Positions 29,771-30,287 of a stretch of 30,287 nucleotides of DNA are shown in pieces. Numbering within the stretch: the stretch's first letter is position 1; every line of letters begins with the position of its first letter. Below the pieces are notes generated by a model. It was not told the DNA's origin, did no database searches, and saw nothing but the letters and a program-made list of their open reading frames with translations. This DNA comes from Chara braunii. Its lineage: Eukaryota; Streptophyta; Charophyceae; Charales; Characeae. Where the stretch lies: contig BFEA01000875.1 of assembly GCA_003427395.1 (NCBI GenBank), forward strand, positions 123,549-153,835. Direction: 5' to 3'. The position numbers were made by a program, and so were the translations under genes.

Positions 29771-30287
29771 CCAGAAAGTGGGCCAGCGAATGCTGGGGCC
29801 TTAGCCGAAGCACTCGACGCACGCTGTAGGACTTCTTCCAGAGGAGAGGAGGTTCAACTCTAGTTTATTTTGTTGTAGTTTATTTAATGCTTCGCTTGTA
29901 GCCTTGTAGGTTATTTAAGGCTTCGCTTAATCGGACCCAGGCGTGACATTGTTGCAGCGTGATGCCTGGTCTGAACTTAGCGTCTAGGATTCGATCCCCG
30001 GTTCTTGTCTGGTGTCTCCATGCTGGTGTCTACTCTGTACATTTGAGTTTTCGAAAGTCTTTCAAGTTTTTTAAAAGTTTCGTATTATTTTTTTCGTGCT
30101 TTGGAATTGGCACTGAGGGTTTTAAGTTTTAACAAGAGGGCTTTTCGGCTTTCGTTCCGTGACGAGCCCAAAAATATGGAATTAGTAGTTTTAGGTTATA
30201 CTAACTTATAATAATGACATATCCCATGTGGGAGGTGGCCTGTTCGATTCTTGGGACCGGCTAGTGGAGGCAATGCAATATCGGGAG
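29771..30287. other. Unassigned AT-rich end of window
   Basis: No gene. A short duplication (TTTATTTAATGCTTCGCTT and TTATTTAAGGCTTCGCTT, about 29879-29930) and two T-arm-like words, GGATTCGATCCCC (about 29988) and GTTCGATTC (about 30242), hint at tRNA-derived SINE material, but no full cloverleaf or A box is convincing. Confidence 0.25.

Noticed and set aside
29368-29829. 153-codon frame with a poly-Arg run, and its antisense poly-Leu frame
   Set aside because: Driven by the GAC/GAA triplet repeat; nothing recognisable on either side.
29980-30260. tRNA gene
   Set aside because: T-arm-like words occur, but no acceptor, D or anticodon stems can be built around them.

Overview
This is a eukaryotic genomic window dominated by decayed transposable elements and low-complexity DNA, with one convincing host gene near its right end. 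The host gene (28022-28618) encodes a GPR1/FUN34/SatP-family acetate transporter, a family found in microbes and algae. With the plant-type U6 relic, the Ty3/gypsy elements and the repeat load, this suggests a streptophyte or green alga; a large charophyte genome such as Chara would fit, but that is inference. Scattered N calls and one 109-base N run mark it as draft assembly.

Layout from left to right. 180-1430 is the wrecked 3' end of a LINE reverse transcriptase, including its Cys/His knuckle. 2928-3115 is a dispersed repeat with a second copy at 17109-17283. 3618-7852 (minus) is the 5' half of a Ty3/gypsy element: a 2.4-kb LTR, a tRNA-iMet-type primer binding site, gag, and the start of the protease. 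7853-9900 has ORF-like decayed sequence I cannot name. 10612-11924 and 15656-16690 are a satellite-like block built on GATCGATTGA-type motifs. A 3.73-kb insertion (11925-15655) sits inside this block, flanked by a 9-bp target-site duplication and with an empty-site paralogue at about 16160. The insertion is almost entirely microsatellites, polypurine tracts, palindromes and nested CGTACG-rich foldback elements; one foldback (13552-14263) has its own 8-bp target duplication and terminal inverted repeats.

17284-25814 (plus) is the 3' half of a Ty3/gypsy element of the same family: end of protease, reverse transcriptase, RNase H, a degenerate PHD-like zinc finger in the integrase frame, integrase, an extra unrecognised acidic and Pro/Ser-rich ORF, and a 2.08-kb LTR. 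The minus-strand 5' half stops, and the plus-strand 3' half begins, at the same codon of the protease, with a shared GGAT. The simplest reading is one element torn apart by an inversion of about 13.7 kb, although the target-site duplication is not a clean match. All reading frames carry stops and frameshifts, so neither half can be autonomous.

After the LTR lies a retroposed U6 snRNA pseudogene (26462-26555, minus) bounded by 14-bp direct repeats. Then come the promoter, (CA)n-bearing leader and single open reading frame of the acetate transporter, followed by triplet repeats, a G-quadruplex motif and unassigned sequence to the end. The genes do not form an operon or pathway; the biology of the window is mainly the history of its mobile DNA.
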